Positions 15,448-25,529 of a stretch of DNA of 64,000 nucleotides are shown one piece after another. The number at the start of each line of letters is the position of its first letter. Within the stretch, counting starts at the first letter, position 1. This stretch comes from Bacteroidetes bacterium ADurb.Bin008 (GTDB taxonomy: Bacteria > Bacteroidota > Bacteroidia > Bacteroidales > Tenuifilaceae). Both the position numbers and the translations under genes were made by a program. A model generated the notes under the pieces. The model saw only the letters and a list, made by a program, of their open reading frames with translations, was not told the DNA's origin and made no database searches. The stretch covers positions 62,001-126,000 of the forward strand of contig MWFE01000030.1 of assembly GCA_002071445.1 (NCBI GenBank), in the 5' to 3' direction.

Positions 15448-16737
15448 ATGATTAATCGAACCATTCCTTCCCCGGTATCTATGCCACAGGAGTTGCATTT
15501 CACCAAAGCCGACGTGCATACTCTTTCCAATGGGATTAAACTTTTGGTTATCAACAAAGGAGATGAAGAGGTTTGCCGCATCGATCTGGTTTTCCATGCC
15601 GGTTCGCGGTACCAGCAGGTCAATCTACAGGCCAATGCTGCACTGATGTTAATGCCCGAAGGGACTACCAATAATACCTCGAAGCAAATATCCGAGCATT
15701 TTGATTTTTACGGTTCGTTCCTCAATATCGATGTAGATAAGGATTATGCTACCCTTTCGCTTTCATCGTTGATAAAACATTTCCCCAACTGTATTGAAAT
15801 GCTTGGCGAGATTGTCAGAACCCCCGTATATCCCGATAAAGAGTTGATTCTGTGGAGTCAGCGGGGAAAGCATAAACTTCTGGTGGAGTTGGAAAAAACA
15901 TCAACCCTGGCCGGACGTGCCTTTTTCGGCACCCTTTTCGGAAAGACACATCCCTATGGAGCCATGGCTTCGCCTGATGATTATGATATCATTGCCCAAC
16001 CGCAGCTTCGGTCATTCCATTCTTCTCGAATTGGTTCGAATTTCCTAATCATCATTCTCTCGGGGAAGATTGGCGAGCATGAGATAGCCTTAGTCGAGAA
16101 GTGTTTTGGCAATCTGACCAAAGGTAATGATATGTCGCCAATACCCAATGGCATCGCAGTTGATGCCTCCGGCAGGGGTAAAGTTTTCGTCGAAAAGCCC
16201 AATGCAGTTCAATCGGCCATCAGGGTAGGTCGCATTCTATTCCCCCGTACACACCCCGATTATCCTGCCTTTCTGATACTTAATACCATTCTGGGAGGTT
16301 ACTTTGGATCGAGGCTAATGCGTAATATTAGGGAGGACAAGGGTTTTACCTATGGCATAAACTCATTCTTAGCCCCATTCCGCCATAGCGGTGTTTTTGC
16401 AATTGCCACTGAGGTGGGAGCTGCCTATACGGAGCCAACCCTGAAAGAGATCTACAGCGAAATGAAGAGGCTTAGAAATGAGCCCATTGCAGACGATGAA
16501 CTTTTATTGGTTAAAAGTTATCTAATGGGAGAAATTCTACGTAACTTTAACGGGGCTTTTCCAATGGCCAATAGTATTATAAAACTTTTATACTATAATG
16601 AGCTGGATTATAGTTTTTATGATAATCTTTTTAAAACCATAAGAACGATTACATCTGACCGGCTGATGGAAATGGCCAATAAATGGCTAATTGAGGAGGA
16701 AATGTTGGAATGTGTGGCAGGTTCGAGAGAAACATAG
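15448..16737 (+). CDS. M16 family peptidase-like, non-catalytic partner subunit
   Basis: A 429-residue M16 protein in which the HXXEH zinc motif is absent: the corresponding region reads ANAALMLMPEGTTNNTSKQ. The substrate-binding Arg/Tyr region typical of the partner subunit is kept (RNIREDKGFTYGINSF). In two-subunit M16 peptidases one protein carries the zinc and the other shapes the chamber; this gene fits the second role. It may start at 15448 or at the internal ATG 15481 (MPQELHF). It sits between the catalytic subunit and the CHU_C-type gene, probably in one operon. Confidence 0.9.
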   Translation: MINRTIPSPVSMPQELHFTKADVHTLSNGIKLLVINKGDEEVCRIDLVFHAGSRYQQVNLQANAALMLMPEGTTNNTSKQISEHFDFYGSFLNIDVDKDYATLSLSSLIKHFPNCIEMLGEIVRTPVYPDKELILWSQRGKHKLLVELEKTSTLAGRAFFGTLFGKTHPYGAMASPDDYDIIAQPQLRSFHSSRIGSNFLIIILSGKIGEHEIALVEKCFGNLTKGNDMSPIPNGIAVDASGRGKVFVEKPNAVQSAIRVGRILFPRTHPDYPAFLILNTILGGYFGSRLMRNIREDKGFTYGINSFLAPFRHSGVFAIATEVGAAYTEPTLKEIYSEMKRLRNEPIADDELLLVKSYLMGEILRNFNGAFPMANSIIKLLYYNELDYSFYDNLFKTIRTITSDRLMEMANKWLIEEEMLECVAGSRET

Positions 16738-16759
16738 TTAAACCGATTTTGGATAGCAA

Positions 16760-18301
16760 ATGAAAAAATTAGTCCCATTAGTTTACCTGTTTTTTTGCTG
16801 GATATCGGCCTTTTCGCAGGGAGGCTCGCCAAAGCCTTTGCCCCCCAAGTTCGATGTTTTAACCCTTAACCCTAATAACGGAGTGCCCACTCTGATGTGG
16901 ACACCACCAGCTTATAACCCTTTGTACCCGAACCCCACTGGGTATATCATTTACAAGCCCATGGAGGGAGGAGGATGGGTTCCCATTGATACTGTGGAGA
17001 GTACAATTCACACATACACGGATTGGAATAGTTCCGGGAGTCAGGGTTCAATCCGATACCAATTGGCTTCAAAAGGGACAACGGAACCCAGCCAATTGAC
17101 CTCGCCGCATGGATCCATATTCCTAACCGTAAACTACGATTCGTGCAACAATAAGCTCGATTTGCACTGGTCGCACTATGTTGGCTGGGGGAATAGAATT
17201 AAGGACTATATAGTGTACTCGGGAACAACGCCTTATTGGCAAGATTTGGATTCTGTCACCACTGTTCCGGGAAACCAAAACATTGCCAATGTAATGCAAA
17301 TCCCTCCCAACAGGATTTTTTACCTCTACGTCAAAGCCAGAAATGAAAAGGATAGTGCCATGGTTTCGCTTTCCAATTTGGCACGGATAAACACCAAAGT
17401 AGCACGTAAACCAAGCTACATGATTGTTGACAGTATCATTGCCCGCGATTTACATACCGAGATACGTTTCAAAATAGACCGAAACACCGAGTATCGGAAT
17501 TTTTCCCTGGTACGGTGGGAGACAAGTGATACTGCATTGGCCATTTTCACTGCCAAAACGCTTTTTGAGTTTGAAGATCCACGTACCCGCTCTTTTATCG
17601 ACGAGTCCGATGCGTGGACTGCACGTTCAAAACCTTTTTTCTTCAAAGTGGACGGGAAGGATGGCTGTAACCGCTTGAACGTGGTGTCAAACTTAACAAA
17701 CTCAATCACTGTCAGGGCGGCCACCAGAGGGATGACGAATTCAATTACCTGGGATACGCTATACTCAAAAAATATGAATCCCGTCCGTTATAATCTTTAC
17801 CGGGTTACCTATGCAGATGTTCAGTATCCTCCGGAATTGATTTTTTCCTCTGACAATGAACTTTCGTTTGTTGACGACCTGTCGAGTTTGGAAGGGCAGG
17901 GGCTCTCCCCCAGGATCTGCTATTATGTGCAGGCCAATGAATATGTCAACGATCGACCCTTGGTAACCAGCCTTTCACGAATGGTTTGCACCGAGGTCAT
18001 ACCAGATGTTGTCATGCCCAACGCAATCGATCCGTTGAGCGATTACAGCTCCGCAGGTCATTTCACCCGAAATAATTTTGCCCCCATCATAACCTTCAAA
18101 GCGAATTACAGGTTAACCATATACAACAGGTGGGGCGGTATAGTTTTCAATGGAACTAACGAAGGGTGGGATGGGAAACTGGCCAATGGCGAATACGCCA
18201 AGGAGGGTGCGTACATCTATCGGCTCGAAGTTTTTTCCGAGACCAAGAGAACCATAACCAAAACGGGTTCGTTAACTGTTATCTATGGACCGAAACGTTA
18301 A
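16760..18301 (+). CDS. Gliding motility-associated C-terminal (CHU_C) domain protein
   Basis: A 513-residue exported protein: signal peptide (residues 1-20, MKKLVPLVYLFFCWISAFSQ), several beta-sandwich segments that look like fibronectin-type III modules (PTGYIIYKPMEGGGWVPIDTVES, WSHYVGWGNRIKDYIVYSGT), then a C-terminal domain of the gliding/T9SS type B class (NFAPIITFKANYRLTIYNRWG, FNGTNEGWDGKLANGEYAKEG, AYIYRLE). It is expected to be secreted by the T9SS to the cell surface. It follows the M16 pair after 22 bases, so cotranscription is likely, though a functional link is not established. Confidence 0.87.
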   Translation: MKKLVPLVYLFFCWISAFSQGGSPKPLPPKFDVLTLNPNNGVPTLMWTPPAYNPLYPNPTGYIIYKPMEGGGWVPIDTVESTIHTYTDWNSSGSQGSIRYQLASKGTTEPSQLTSPHGSIFLTVNYDSCNNKLDLHWSHYVGWGNRIKDYIVYSGTTPYWQDLDSVTTVPGNQNIANVMQIPPNRIFYLYVKARNEKDSAMVSLSNLARINTKVARKPSYMIVDSIIARDLHTEIRFKIDRNTEYRNFSLVRWETSDTALAIFTAKTLFEFEDPRTRSFIDESDAWTARSKPFFFKVDGKDGCNRLNVVSNLTNSITVRAATRGMTNSITWDTLYSKNMNPVRYNLYRVTYADVQYPPELIFSSDNELSFVDDLSSLEGQGLSPRICYYVQANEYVNDRPLVTSLSRMVCTEVIPDVVMPNAIDPLSDYSSAGHFTRNNFAPIITFKANYRLTIYNRWGGIVFNGTNEGWDGKLANGEYAKEGAYIYRLEVFSETKRTITKTGSLTVIYGPKR

Positions 18302-18436
18302 CATAATCCTGCAGTTGGCAGGCTATAATATACTTAAAGGCTGAGTATAGCTTTTTAATTTTTTATTTTTAACGCGTGTTGTTAGTTTAACAGGGGAAAC
18401 AGTTTTCAACCATATTTCTTCAAGGATTTTTCGAGT

Positions 18437-20695
18437 ATGTTGCAACAGACTGATGAGGAGAAGCAGATAATTGAATCGAGGTACAGGGACCTTTTGAGCA
18501 ATTGCGTTCGTTGCCAGTCACCAGAGGATATGGCACTCATTGAGAAGGCTTTCAAAATTGCCAACGAGAGCCATCAGGGCGTACGGAGGAAATCGGGTGA
18601 ACCATACATAATCCATCCCATTGAGGTGGCCAAAATCGTTGCCTTTGAAATAGGCCTCGATGCCAAGGCCATTTGCTGCGCCCTGCTTCACGATGTGGTA
18701 GAGGATACCGACTATACCATTGAGGATATCGAGCGCCTGTTCGGAAAGAAAATAGCCAATATTATTGATGGTCTGACCAAAATCCCCGAGGTGTTCGATG
18801 CGAGCGCCTCGGCACAAGCAGAAAATTTCAGGAAAATACTACTTACCCTTAGCGATGATATCAGGGTTATTTTTATCAAAATAGCCGATAGGTTGCATAA
18901 TATGAGGACGTTGGATTCAATGCCGGCTAACAAGAAGTTGAAGATTGCCAGTGAGACCATCTACCTTTACGCACCCCTGGCTCAACGGTTGGGGTTATAT
19001 ACCATAAAAAGCGAACTGGAGGATTTGAGCCTGAAATATCGCTATCCACAGGTTTATGAGGAGATTAAGAATAGGATTGAGGGGGATAGTAAGCGTAGAA
19101 TGCATATCATTAACACTTTTTCATTGCCCATCATCCATAAGCTGGAGGAGAATAATATTGAATTTAACATTAGCGGGCGTCCAAAATCCATATACTCGGT
19201 ATGGAAGAAGATCCAGACTAAAAACGTAATTTTTGAGGATATATACGATCTGTTGGCCATACGAATTGTTTTTGAACCCTATCCGCATATACCTGAGAAA
19301 ACTCAATGCTGGCACATCTACTCACTGATAACCGACATCTATAAGCCCAAACCCGACCGCATTCGCGACTGGGTTAGTACCCCCAAGGCCAATGGATATG
19401 AGGCTTTGCACTGTACCGTAATGGGGCCCAACGGCCATTGGATGGAGGTGCAGATCCGCTCCAGAAGAATGGATGAGATTGCCGAGCGCGGACTGGCGTC
19501 GCACTGGAAGTACAAAGGCGAGGATCCATCGGCACACGAGGGCGAAATAGAAAAGTGGATAAAACAGGTGAGGAGCATGCTCGAAAACCCGCAAACAGAT
19601 GCCCTGGAGTTTTTGGATGAGTTTAAGCTGAACCTCTTCTCGTCGGAAATCATAGTTTTCACCCCTAAGGGTGAAACTAAAACCCTTCCCAAGGGGGCTA
19701 CTACCTTAGACCTGGCATACGAGATACATTCTGAGATTGGCAACAAAGCCATTGGGGCAAAGGTTAACCATAAACTGGTGCCCTTAAGCCACACCCTTAG
19801 CAGCGGCGATCAGGTTGAGATTATCACCGCCAGCACCCAGAAACCATCTTGGGAATCGCTCAAATTTGTGGTTACTGCTAAGGCCAAGGCTGCCATAAAG
19901 TCAGCCTTTAAGGCTGAAACCAAGAACCGGATAGAGCGGGGTAAGCAAATTGTGGAGGATAAGCTGGCCGAACTGGGAGTACTCCCCTCTTCACGGGTAT
20001 TCAAAAAGATACTTCCGGAGTACGATGTTCTGTCCAAGGATGAGTTTTACAGCAAGGTGGGATCGGGGCTCATTTCGCTGGAGGACCTGAAGAAGGTATT
20101 AAAAAAGAATACAAAGAGTAAGTGGGTTAGGTATTGGGAAATACAGTTACAAAAAACTACTTCGCGAAAGCGTAAAAAACCCTCGGACGACGAGGGTTTG
20201 AAAGACCAACCCGGGAAAACGGACAAGAAAGAGCCATACCTGCTTCGGGAATCTGAAATTGGAGAGGATTTAACCTACATGGTTGCACGATGCTGCAATC
20301 CCATACCGGGTGACGAGGTGATAGGCTACCAATCGGATGATGAGATAGTGATTATCCATAAAGCCACTTGTGCTGAGGCTGTTAGATTAATGTCAAGATA
20401 CGGTCACAGAATAGTTTCGGCCAAATGGACGACCCACAAGGTGCTGTCGTACTTAGCCCGAATAGAAATTAAAGGAATGGATAGGATTGGCATCCTTAGC
20501 GAGTTGGTCAAGGTTATCTCCGACGAATTGCAGGTCAATATCCGTAAATTAAATATCGAAAGCCACGATGGTATATTCGAAAGCTCCATTGATCTTTACG
20601 TGCACAACTCTTCCAATCTCAACAACCTGATAGGCAATGTCATGAAGATTAAGGGGGTGGATTCTGTTCAACGGGTTGAAAAGTTCGACAGCTGA
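18437..20695 (+). CDS. spoT: Bifunctional (p)ppGpp synthetase/hydrolase, RelA/SpoT type
   Basis: A 752-residue stringent-response enzyme that makes and degrades (p)ppGpp from ATP and GTP/GDP. The hydrolase HD domain is intact (ALLHDVVEDTDYTIEDIERLFG, about residues 76-97), so this is the bifunctional type. The synthetase domain follows (NISGRPKSIYSVWKKIQ, EVQIRSRRMDEIAERG), then the TGS domain (IIVFTPKGETKTLPKGATTLD), a charged linker (about residues 575-605), a conserved Cys-rich segment (YMVARCCNPIPGDEVIGY) and an ACT domain at the end. The linker DNA contains a perfect 9-base hairpin. The gene is monocistronic in this window. Confidence 0.96.
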   Translation: MLQQTDEEKQIIESRYRDLLSNCVRCQSPEDMALIEKAFKIANESHQGVRRKSGEPYIIHPIEVAKIVAFEIGLDAKAICCALLHDVVEDTDYTIEDIERLFGKKIANIIDGLTKIPEVFDASASAQAENFRKILLTLSDDIRVIFIKIADRLHNMRTLDSMPANKKLKIASETIYLYAPLAQRLGLYTIKSELEDLSLKYRYPQVYEEIKNRIEGDSKRRMHIINTFSLPIIHKLEENNIEFNISGRPKSIYSVWKKIQTKNVIFEDIYDLLAIRIVFEPYPHIPEKTQCWHIYSLITDIYKPKPDRIRDWVSTPKANGYEALHCTVMGPNGHWMEVQIRSRRMDEIAERGLASHWKYKGEDPSAHEGEIEKWIKQVRSMLENPQTDALEFLDEFKLNLFSSEIIVFTPKGETKTLPKGATTLDLAYEIHSEIGNKAIGAKVNHKLVPLSHTLSSGDQVEIITASTQKPSWESLKFVVTAKAKAAIKSAFKAETKNRIERGKQIVEDKLAELGVLPSSRVFKKILPEYDVLSKDEFYSKVGSGLISLEDLKKVLKKNTKSKWVRYWEIQLQKTTSRKRKKPSDDEGLKDQPGKTDKKEPYLLRESEIGEDLTYMVARCCNPIPGDEVIGYQSDDEIVIIHKATCAEAVRLMSRYGHRIVSAKWTTHKVLSYLARIEIKGMDRIGILSELVKVISDELQVNIRKLNIESHDGIFESSIDLYVHNSSNLNNLIGNVMKIKGVDSVQRVEKFDS

Positions 20696-20841
20696 TCCCA
20701 TTTTACTGTCGGGATTTCTCTTTTACCTGTTATCTGAGCTTGAAAACCAATTGATTCAAATCATCTTTTTTTTTCAATCAGGTTTGTTTTGCAATGAAAT
20801 AATTCTTATTTTTATCCATTCTAAATTAAAATTGTTTTCCA

Positions 20842-21297
20842 ATGAGCGTTGCACCACAAATAGAGACAGTTAAGAAAATTTTTATTGACTACCTGGCAAG
20901 GAAAGGGCATCGAAAAACGCCTGAACGTTTTGCCATTCTCGAGGAGATCTATTCGCGCGAAGGGCATTTCGATATCGAGACCCTATATATCTTCATGAAG
21001 AATAAGAATTATCGGGTGAGCAGGGCAACCCTATACAATACCATCGAACTTTTGCTTGATTGTAATCTGGTGGTAAAACACCAGTTTGGTAAGAACATTG
21101 CCCAGTTCGAGAAGGCATTCGACTGCAAGCAGCACGATCACCTGGTTTGCACCAGTTGTGGGTCAGTTACCGAATTTTGCGATCCACGAATTCAGGAGGT
21201 GAAAACAACGGCTGCCAAAAATATGAACTTCAGGGTTTCGTACCATTCACTTTACATCTATGGCACATGCCAAAAATGTATGAAGGATAAATATTAG
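20842..21297 (+). CDS. Fur-family metal/peroxide-responsive repressor
   Basis: A 151-residue repressor of the Fur/PerR superfamily. The N-terminal winged helix contains [25 protein letters not shown] and [14 protein letters not shown] (DNA recognition). The C-terminal dimer domain has the metal-binding pattern [15 protein letters not shown] with CXXC, and a final CQKC motif, forming the structural zinc site. It could be Fur (iron) or PerR (peroxide); sequence alone does not decide. It is transcribed alone, convergent with the thioredoxin gene. Confidence 0.92.
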   Translation: MSVAPQIETVKKIFIDYLARKGHRKTPERFAILEEIYSREGHFDIETLYIFMKNKNYRVSRATLYNTIELLLDCNLVVKHQFGKNIAQFEKAFDCKQHDHLVCTSCGSVTEFCDPRIQEVKTTAAKNMNFRVSYHSLYIYGTCQKCMKDKY

Positions 21298-21330
21298 CCC
21301 TTGACGCTGTTAAAAACGATTTTTTATTAC

Positions 21331-21364
21331 ATAAAAAAGGCATTCACTTAAAGAGCGAATGCCT
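21331..21364 (-). terminator. Intrinsic terminator of the thioredoxin gene
   Basis: AGGCATTC (21338-21345) and GAATGCCT (21357-21364) form an 8-base stem with an 11-base loop; on the minus strand the stem is followed by a run of T. It lies about 70 bases after the thioredoxin stop and also separates it from the Fur-family gene that converges on it. Confidence 0.8.
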
Positions 21365-21434
21365 GATATTTATTCCGACACAACAGTAGTTCTGCAGAAT
21401 CCCTTGCTATAACCTACAGCGCTTATCAGTTTTT

Positions 21435-21791
21435 TTAGCTCACCTTCAGCACATCGCTGAAAGCCTGCTTAAAAGTATCCTTTGGTAATGCTCCGGCAGC
21501 CATCTGGGGTTTGTCGTTCAGGGGGATAAACAGAATGGAAGGGATGCTCCTGATGCCAAAAATACCTGCCAACTCGCGCTCTTTTTCCGTATCTACCTTG
21601 TAAATATCGATTTTCCCCTCATACTCTTTTGACAACTCGTCCAGAATGGGAGCAACCATTTTGCAAGGACCACACCAATCGGCATAAAAATCGATAACGG
21701 CGGGCTTATCACCTTCAAATTTCCATTCAGTGTTTTTATCAAAATCAAAGATTTTAGTCTTAAAAGACTCCAGTGTAAGATGCTCAACCAT
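21435..21791 (-). CDS. trxA: Thioredoxin
   Basis: A 118-residue cytosolic thioredoxin with an intact WCGPCK active site (Cys40 and Cys43) and the cis-proline loop SIPSILFIP. It is a little longer at the N-terminus than classical thioredoxins (about 105-110). It reduces protein disulfides with electrons from thioredoxin reductase, which is not in the window. It stands alone between a Fur-family repressor and a CCA-type polymerase. Confidence 0.93.
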   Translation of the reverse strand: MVEHLTLESFKTKIFDFDKNTEWKFEGDKPAVIDFYADWCGPCKMVAPILDELSKEYEGKIDIYKVDTEKERELAGIFGIRSIPSILFIPLNDKPQMAAGALPKDTFKQAFSDVLKVS

Positions 21792-21999
21792 AAGTAGTGT
21801 TTTTTAATTTTGTTAATATTTAATTATCTAAATATATTGTTAACAAATAGTATTCCCTTTTGATTAATTAATCCATAAATAGGAAATAAAGAATTTTTAA
21901 GGATTTTGTATGTATCAGATAATTAGAAGAATATGAAAATCCAGATTGTTTGGACGGCAGTTGTTGGCATAATTTGGGTTTATCTTACCCTTAATGTAG

Positions 22000-22007
22000 T
22001 AATTTTG
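22000..22007 (+). promoter_or_regulatory. Promoter -7 element of the CCA/poly(A) polymerase gene
   Basis: TAATTTTG matches TAnnTTTG. TTTG at 21973-21976 could be the -33 element, with a slightly long spacer. The start of transcription would be near 22012. Confidence 0.45.
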
Positions 22008-22039
22008 TCAGGTATTGTATGTAATATGTCAGTGTGGGC

Positions 22040-23494
22040 ATGGTTGAATTTATAGACAACTCAATATTTAAAAAGATATCGGAGGCGGTTCAGGAGATTG
22101 ATAAACCGACTTTCGTAGTGGGAGGATATGTCCGCGATATTTTCCTGAAACGTTCGTCAATGGATATCGATATAGTGGTCCAGGGATCGGGCATTGAACT
22201 TGCGCAACTGGTGGCTAAGAAGTTGGGCAACAGGAAAGTAACTGTATTTAAGCGATTCGGTACGGCACAGTTGAAAAGTGGAGGATGGGACATTGAGTTT
22301 GTGGGTGCCCGCAAGGAGTCGTATGGTAGCGATTCGAGGAAACCCGTGGTAGAGGAGGGTACCATAGAGGACGATCAGCGAAGGCGCGATTTTACCATGA
22401 ATGCATTGGCCATCAGCTTGCATCCACAATCGTGGGGGGAACTGGTTGATCCGTTTGGTGGGGTTAATGATATCAAGGATAGGATAATAAGAACACCACT
22501 CGACCCCGACCAAACCTTTTCCGACGATCCGCTTAGGATGATGCGTGCCGTACGATTTGCCACCCAGCTGAATTTTGATATCGAACGGAATACTTTCGAG
22601 GCCATAAGCCGTAACAGGGAGAGGTTAAAAATTGTGTCGCAGGAGCGTATTACCGATGAGTTGAATAAAATACTGCTTGCCAGGCGGCCATCCACCGGTT
22701 TTATGCTGCTCGAACAAACCGGATTGCTTCAACAGTTTTTTCCGGAATTTGCCAACTTAAAAGGGGTTGAGAAGATTGACGGACAGCACCATAAGGATGT
22801 TTTTTACCATACACTTCAGGTAGTTGACAATGTGGCCGAAAAATCGGACAACCTGTGGTTGCGATGGGCTGCATTGCTTCATGATATTGCCAAACCGGCA
22901 ACAAAGAAGTATATAAAGGGGCAGGGGTGGACTTTCCATGGACATGAGTTTATGGGATTTAAGATGGTTCCAAAACTCTTTAAACAGCTGAAATTGCCTT
23001 TGAACGATAAGATGAAATACGTACAGAAGCTGGTGCAGCTGCATCTTCGACCCATTATCCTCTCCAGCGACGATGTAACCGACTCGGCAGTGCGCCGTTT
23101 GCTATTTGAGGCCGGCAACGATGTGGACGATCTGATGACCCTTTGCGAAGCGGATATCACTTCGAAAAACGATCACAAGGTGAAGCGCTACCTGGCCAAT
23201 TTTGAACTGGTAAGACAAAAGATGGTGGAGATTGAGGAGAAGGATGCCATACGAAATTTTCAGCCGCCCATTACGGGCGAAATGATTATGTCCGTGTTTA
23301 ATATTGCTCCTGGCAGATCGGTTGGCATTATTAAGGATACCATTAAAGAAGCCATTCTCGACGGGAAGATTAGCAATGATTTTGAGGAAGCGTACGAATT
23401 AATGCTAAGATTGGGTAGCGATTTGGGACTTTCACCTTACAAAAGCAAGGATGATATTAGGCCGGCCAATGGTCGATCCACAAAAGTCAATTAA
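22040..23494 (+). CDS. cca: CCA tRNA nucleotidyltransferase / poly(A) polymerase family with HD domain
   Basis: A 484-residue class II nucleotidyltransferase that adds CCA to tRNA ends (or A tails to RNA). The catalytic motif is GGYVRDIFLKRSSMDIDIV (about residues 28-46, with the DXD acids), followed by RRRDFTMNALAI and the neck domain (FSDDPLRMMRAVRFATQLNF). An HD domain with LLHDIAKPATKKY lies in the C-terminal half. The ATG at 22040 is preferred over the GTG six bases upstream. The downstream histidine kinase converges on it, with 8 bases between the stops and no visible terminator. Confidence 0.92.
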   Translation: MVEFIDNSIFKKISEAVQEIDKPTFVVGGYVRDIFLKRSSMDIDIVVQGSGIELAQLVAKKLGNRKVTVFKRFGTAQLKSGGWDIEFVGARKESYGSDSRKPVVEEGTIEDDQRRRDFTMNALAISLHPQSWGELVDPFGGVNDIKDRIIRTPLDPDQTFSDDPLRMMRAVRFATQLNFDIERNTFEAISRNRERLKIVSQERITDELNKILLARRPSTGFMLLEQTGLLQQFFPEFANLKGVEKIDGQHHKDVFYHTLQVVDNVAEKSDNLWLRWAALLHDIAKPATKKYIKGQGWTFHGHEFMGFKMVPKLFKQLKLPLNDKMKYVQKLVQLHLRPIILSSDDVTDSAVRRLLFEAGNDVDDLMTLCEADITSKNDHKVKRYLANFELVRQKMVEIEEKDAIRNFQPPITGEMIMSVFNIAPGRSVGIIKDTIKEAILDGKISNDFEEAYELMLRLGSDLGLSPYKSKDDIRPANGRSTKVN

Positions 23495-23502
23495 GATATT
23501 TG

Positions 23503-25506
23503 CTATCCATTGTTTGCGTTCCCCTTGCTCAGAGGCAACGTTATGAGAACTGTTGTCCCAGTTCCCTCTTCCGATTCAAATTCGATGGTTCCTTTATGAT
23601 CGTTTATAATAGATTGCACTATTGACAAACCAAGCCCCACGCCCTGTCCGGCTTCTTTTGTGGTGAAAAAGGGATCCATTATTTTAGTAAGATTATCCTT
23701 GCTGATGCCATTCCCGGTATCTTGAAAGGAGAGATTGAGGTGTTTCCCGACAATTCTGGTCGAAATGATGATTTTCCCCGTGTCCTCTATGGCCTGAATG
23801 GCATTTATGAGTATGTTCAATACAGCCTGATGTAATTTGCCCTCATTGCCAGTTATATATGGATGATTTGCGGAGTAATTCTTTTCTACAATAATTCTGT
23901 TTTTGATTTTGTTGTGCAGCATTATCAGACAATTATCGATAATTGAATGAATATGGCAGTTGGTTTTTTTCGAATCGTCCTGACGGCTGTAATGGTTTAA
24001 GCTTTGAATGATTGCAACAGCCCTTTCAATTCCTATGTTTATACTCTCAATGAATGGTGCCAATTCCACGATATGTTCATGGCATTGGGTTTTTAAATAT
24101 TCCTCTATGCCAACCGCTCCACCTTTGATGAAGTTTAAGGGGTTGTTTATTTCGTGCGCCACTCCGGCCGAAAGCACCCCAAGCGATGCCATTTTTTCCG
24201 ATTGAATCAGCTGTTGCTGTGTGTTTTTTAAATTTGTAAGTAAGATCTCAAGTTCTTCCCTTTGATGATGTAACTCTTCATTGGTAGAGAGAAGTTCTTC
24301 GTTAATCGCTGCTAACTCTTCCTGTTGTTCTTGTAATCGTTGATTTTTTAACCTTGTTTTAGAAGCATATCGAGTGATTTGAAAGACGATGACTACAAGC
24401 AGGGTAATGATCAGAATGGAACTATAGTTTAGTATTCTTCTCTGCTTCAGTGAAATATCTTTAATAATGTTTTCCGAAGTTAGGTTATCAACTTCTCTTT
24501 CAGCTCTCACAAGCTCGTACAGCGTTTCGGCATTCTCAATTTTTTCCTTGAAGTAGCTGTTTCGTAAGCTGTCATTCAGTATCTTATAACCCAAATATGA
24601 TTTTATGGCTTTCCGGTAATTCTGTTCGCAAGTGTCGATTTGGAATTTAAGAAAATGGTAATATGCGAGCCTGTCAAGTCTGGGAATTTTTTTCAAAGCC
24701 TCTTTAGCTTTATCGTTGTACTTCTTAGCGGCATCGAAATTTTTCGTTTCAATATAAGCCTTTGTCATCGAATTGTATATCCCTGATGCCATCCTTGGAT
24801 TAACCTTTGCCAGGTTATAGTCATTTTCAATCTGGTGGAAAATCTCGATGGCCTTCTTGGGATGTCCCGAATATAGGTTGACATCGCCTATGTAGAAAAG
24901 ACTTTGTACTTCATTCGCTTTATTGCCAATACTTTGTGCTAATAAGAAAGCCTCTTGGAAAATGATTAAAGCCGAATCCATTTTCTGGATGTTGCCATAT
25001 ACCGACCCTTTTCCTAAAAGTCCGTCAATGGTTAAAAGGGTATCCCTGAGCTCAATTCCGAACCGGTAAACATTCTCGAAGTAGTTATAGGCTGACAGGT
25101 ATTCATCGGACAGATAGTAAACATATCCAATCAGTTTATTTGTTTGTGCTACTTTTGTTCTATCGTTCAGGCGGGTAAATATTTCCAATGCTTCAAGCAA
25201 ATGGTTTAGGGCTTCCATATTGCCACCCAGGAAATCATAACATTTCCCGAGTTGCAATTTGCTTTCGCCAATCAATCGCTCATTGCCAATCTTATTGGCA
25301 GTGGCCAAAGCCTCCTTGGCGTACTGCATGGATTGTTTAATATTCGAATCCTTAGTCTCTTCAGATAGTTTGATTTTAATCAGGACGGTATTGTAAAGTA
25401 TGGAGTCTTCATCAATGGCTGAAAAGTCTTTGCTCCTTACTTGTGCATTGGTTGCCACAGCGAGGGAAATGAGAAAAAGAATGGTATAGTATAGCTTCCT
25501 TAGCAT
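23503..25506 (-). CDS. TPR-containing sensor histidine kinase
   Basis: A 667-residue membrane-bound kinase: signal peptide (MLRKLYYTILFLISLAVATNA), then a periplasmic tetratricopeptide-repeat region of about 270 residues (for example GKCYDFLGGNMEALNHLLEA), one transmembrane helix (ILIITLLVVIVFQITRY), a long coiled coil (QRLQEQQEELAAINEEL), a His phosphorylation site in VAHEINNPLNF, and an ATPase domain with N, G1 and G2 boxes (NILINAIQAIED, DTGNGIS, GVGLGLSIVQ). No response regulator is next to it. An upstream TTG at 25524 is in frame, but a promoter -7 element covers it, so the ATG at 25506 is preferred. Confidence 0.92.
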   Translation of the reverse strand: MLRKLYYTILFLISLAVATNAQVRSKDFSAIDEDSILYNTVLIKIKLSEETKDSNIKQSMQYAKEALATANKIGNERLIGESKLQLGKCYDFLGGNMEALNHLLEALEIFTRLNDRTKVAQTNKLIGYVYYLSDEYLSAYNYFENVYRFGIELRDTLLTIDGLLGKGSVYGNIQKMDSALIIFQEAFLLAQSIGNKANEVQSLFYIGDVNLYSGHPKKAIEIFHQIENDYNLAKVNPRMASGIYNSMTKAYIETKNFDAAKKYNDKAKEALKKIPRLDRLAYYHFLKFQIDTCEQNYRKAIKSYLGYKILNDSLRNSYFKEKIENAETLYELVRAEREVDNLTSENIIKDISLKQRRILNYSSILIITLLVVIVFQITRYASKTRLKNQRLQEQQEELAAINEELLSTNEELHHQREELEILLTNLKNTQQQLIQSEKMASLGVLSAGVAHEINNPLNFIKGGAVGIEEYLKTQCHEHIVELAPFIESINIGIERAVAIIQSLNHYSRQDDSKKTNCHIHSIIDNCLIMLHNKIKNRIIVEKNYSANHPYITGNEGKLHQAVLNILINAIQAIEDTGKIIISTRIVGKHLNLSFQDTGNGISKDNLTKIMDPFFTTKEAGQGVGLGLSIVQSIINDHKGTIEFESEEGTGTTVLITLPLSKGNANNG

Positions 25507-25521
25507 GATGAAGAATATTTT

Positions 25522-25529
25522 CAAAAATA
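25522..25529 (-). promoter_or_regulatory. Promoter -7 element of the histidine kinase gene
   Basis: On the minus strand this reads TATTTTTG, matching TAnnTTTG. Transcription would start about 10 bases before the ATG at 25506. Confidence 0.4.

Noticed and set aside
23495..23502. Terminator between the CCA polymerase and the histidine kinase
   Set aside because: Only eight bases separate the convergent stops and no hairpin is present there.
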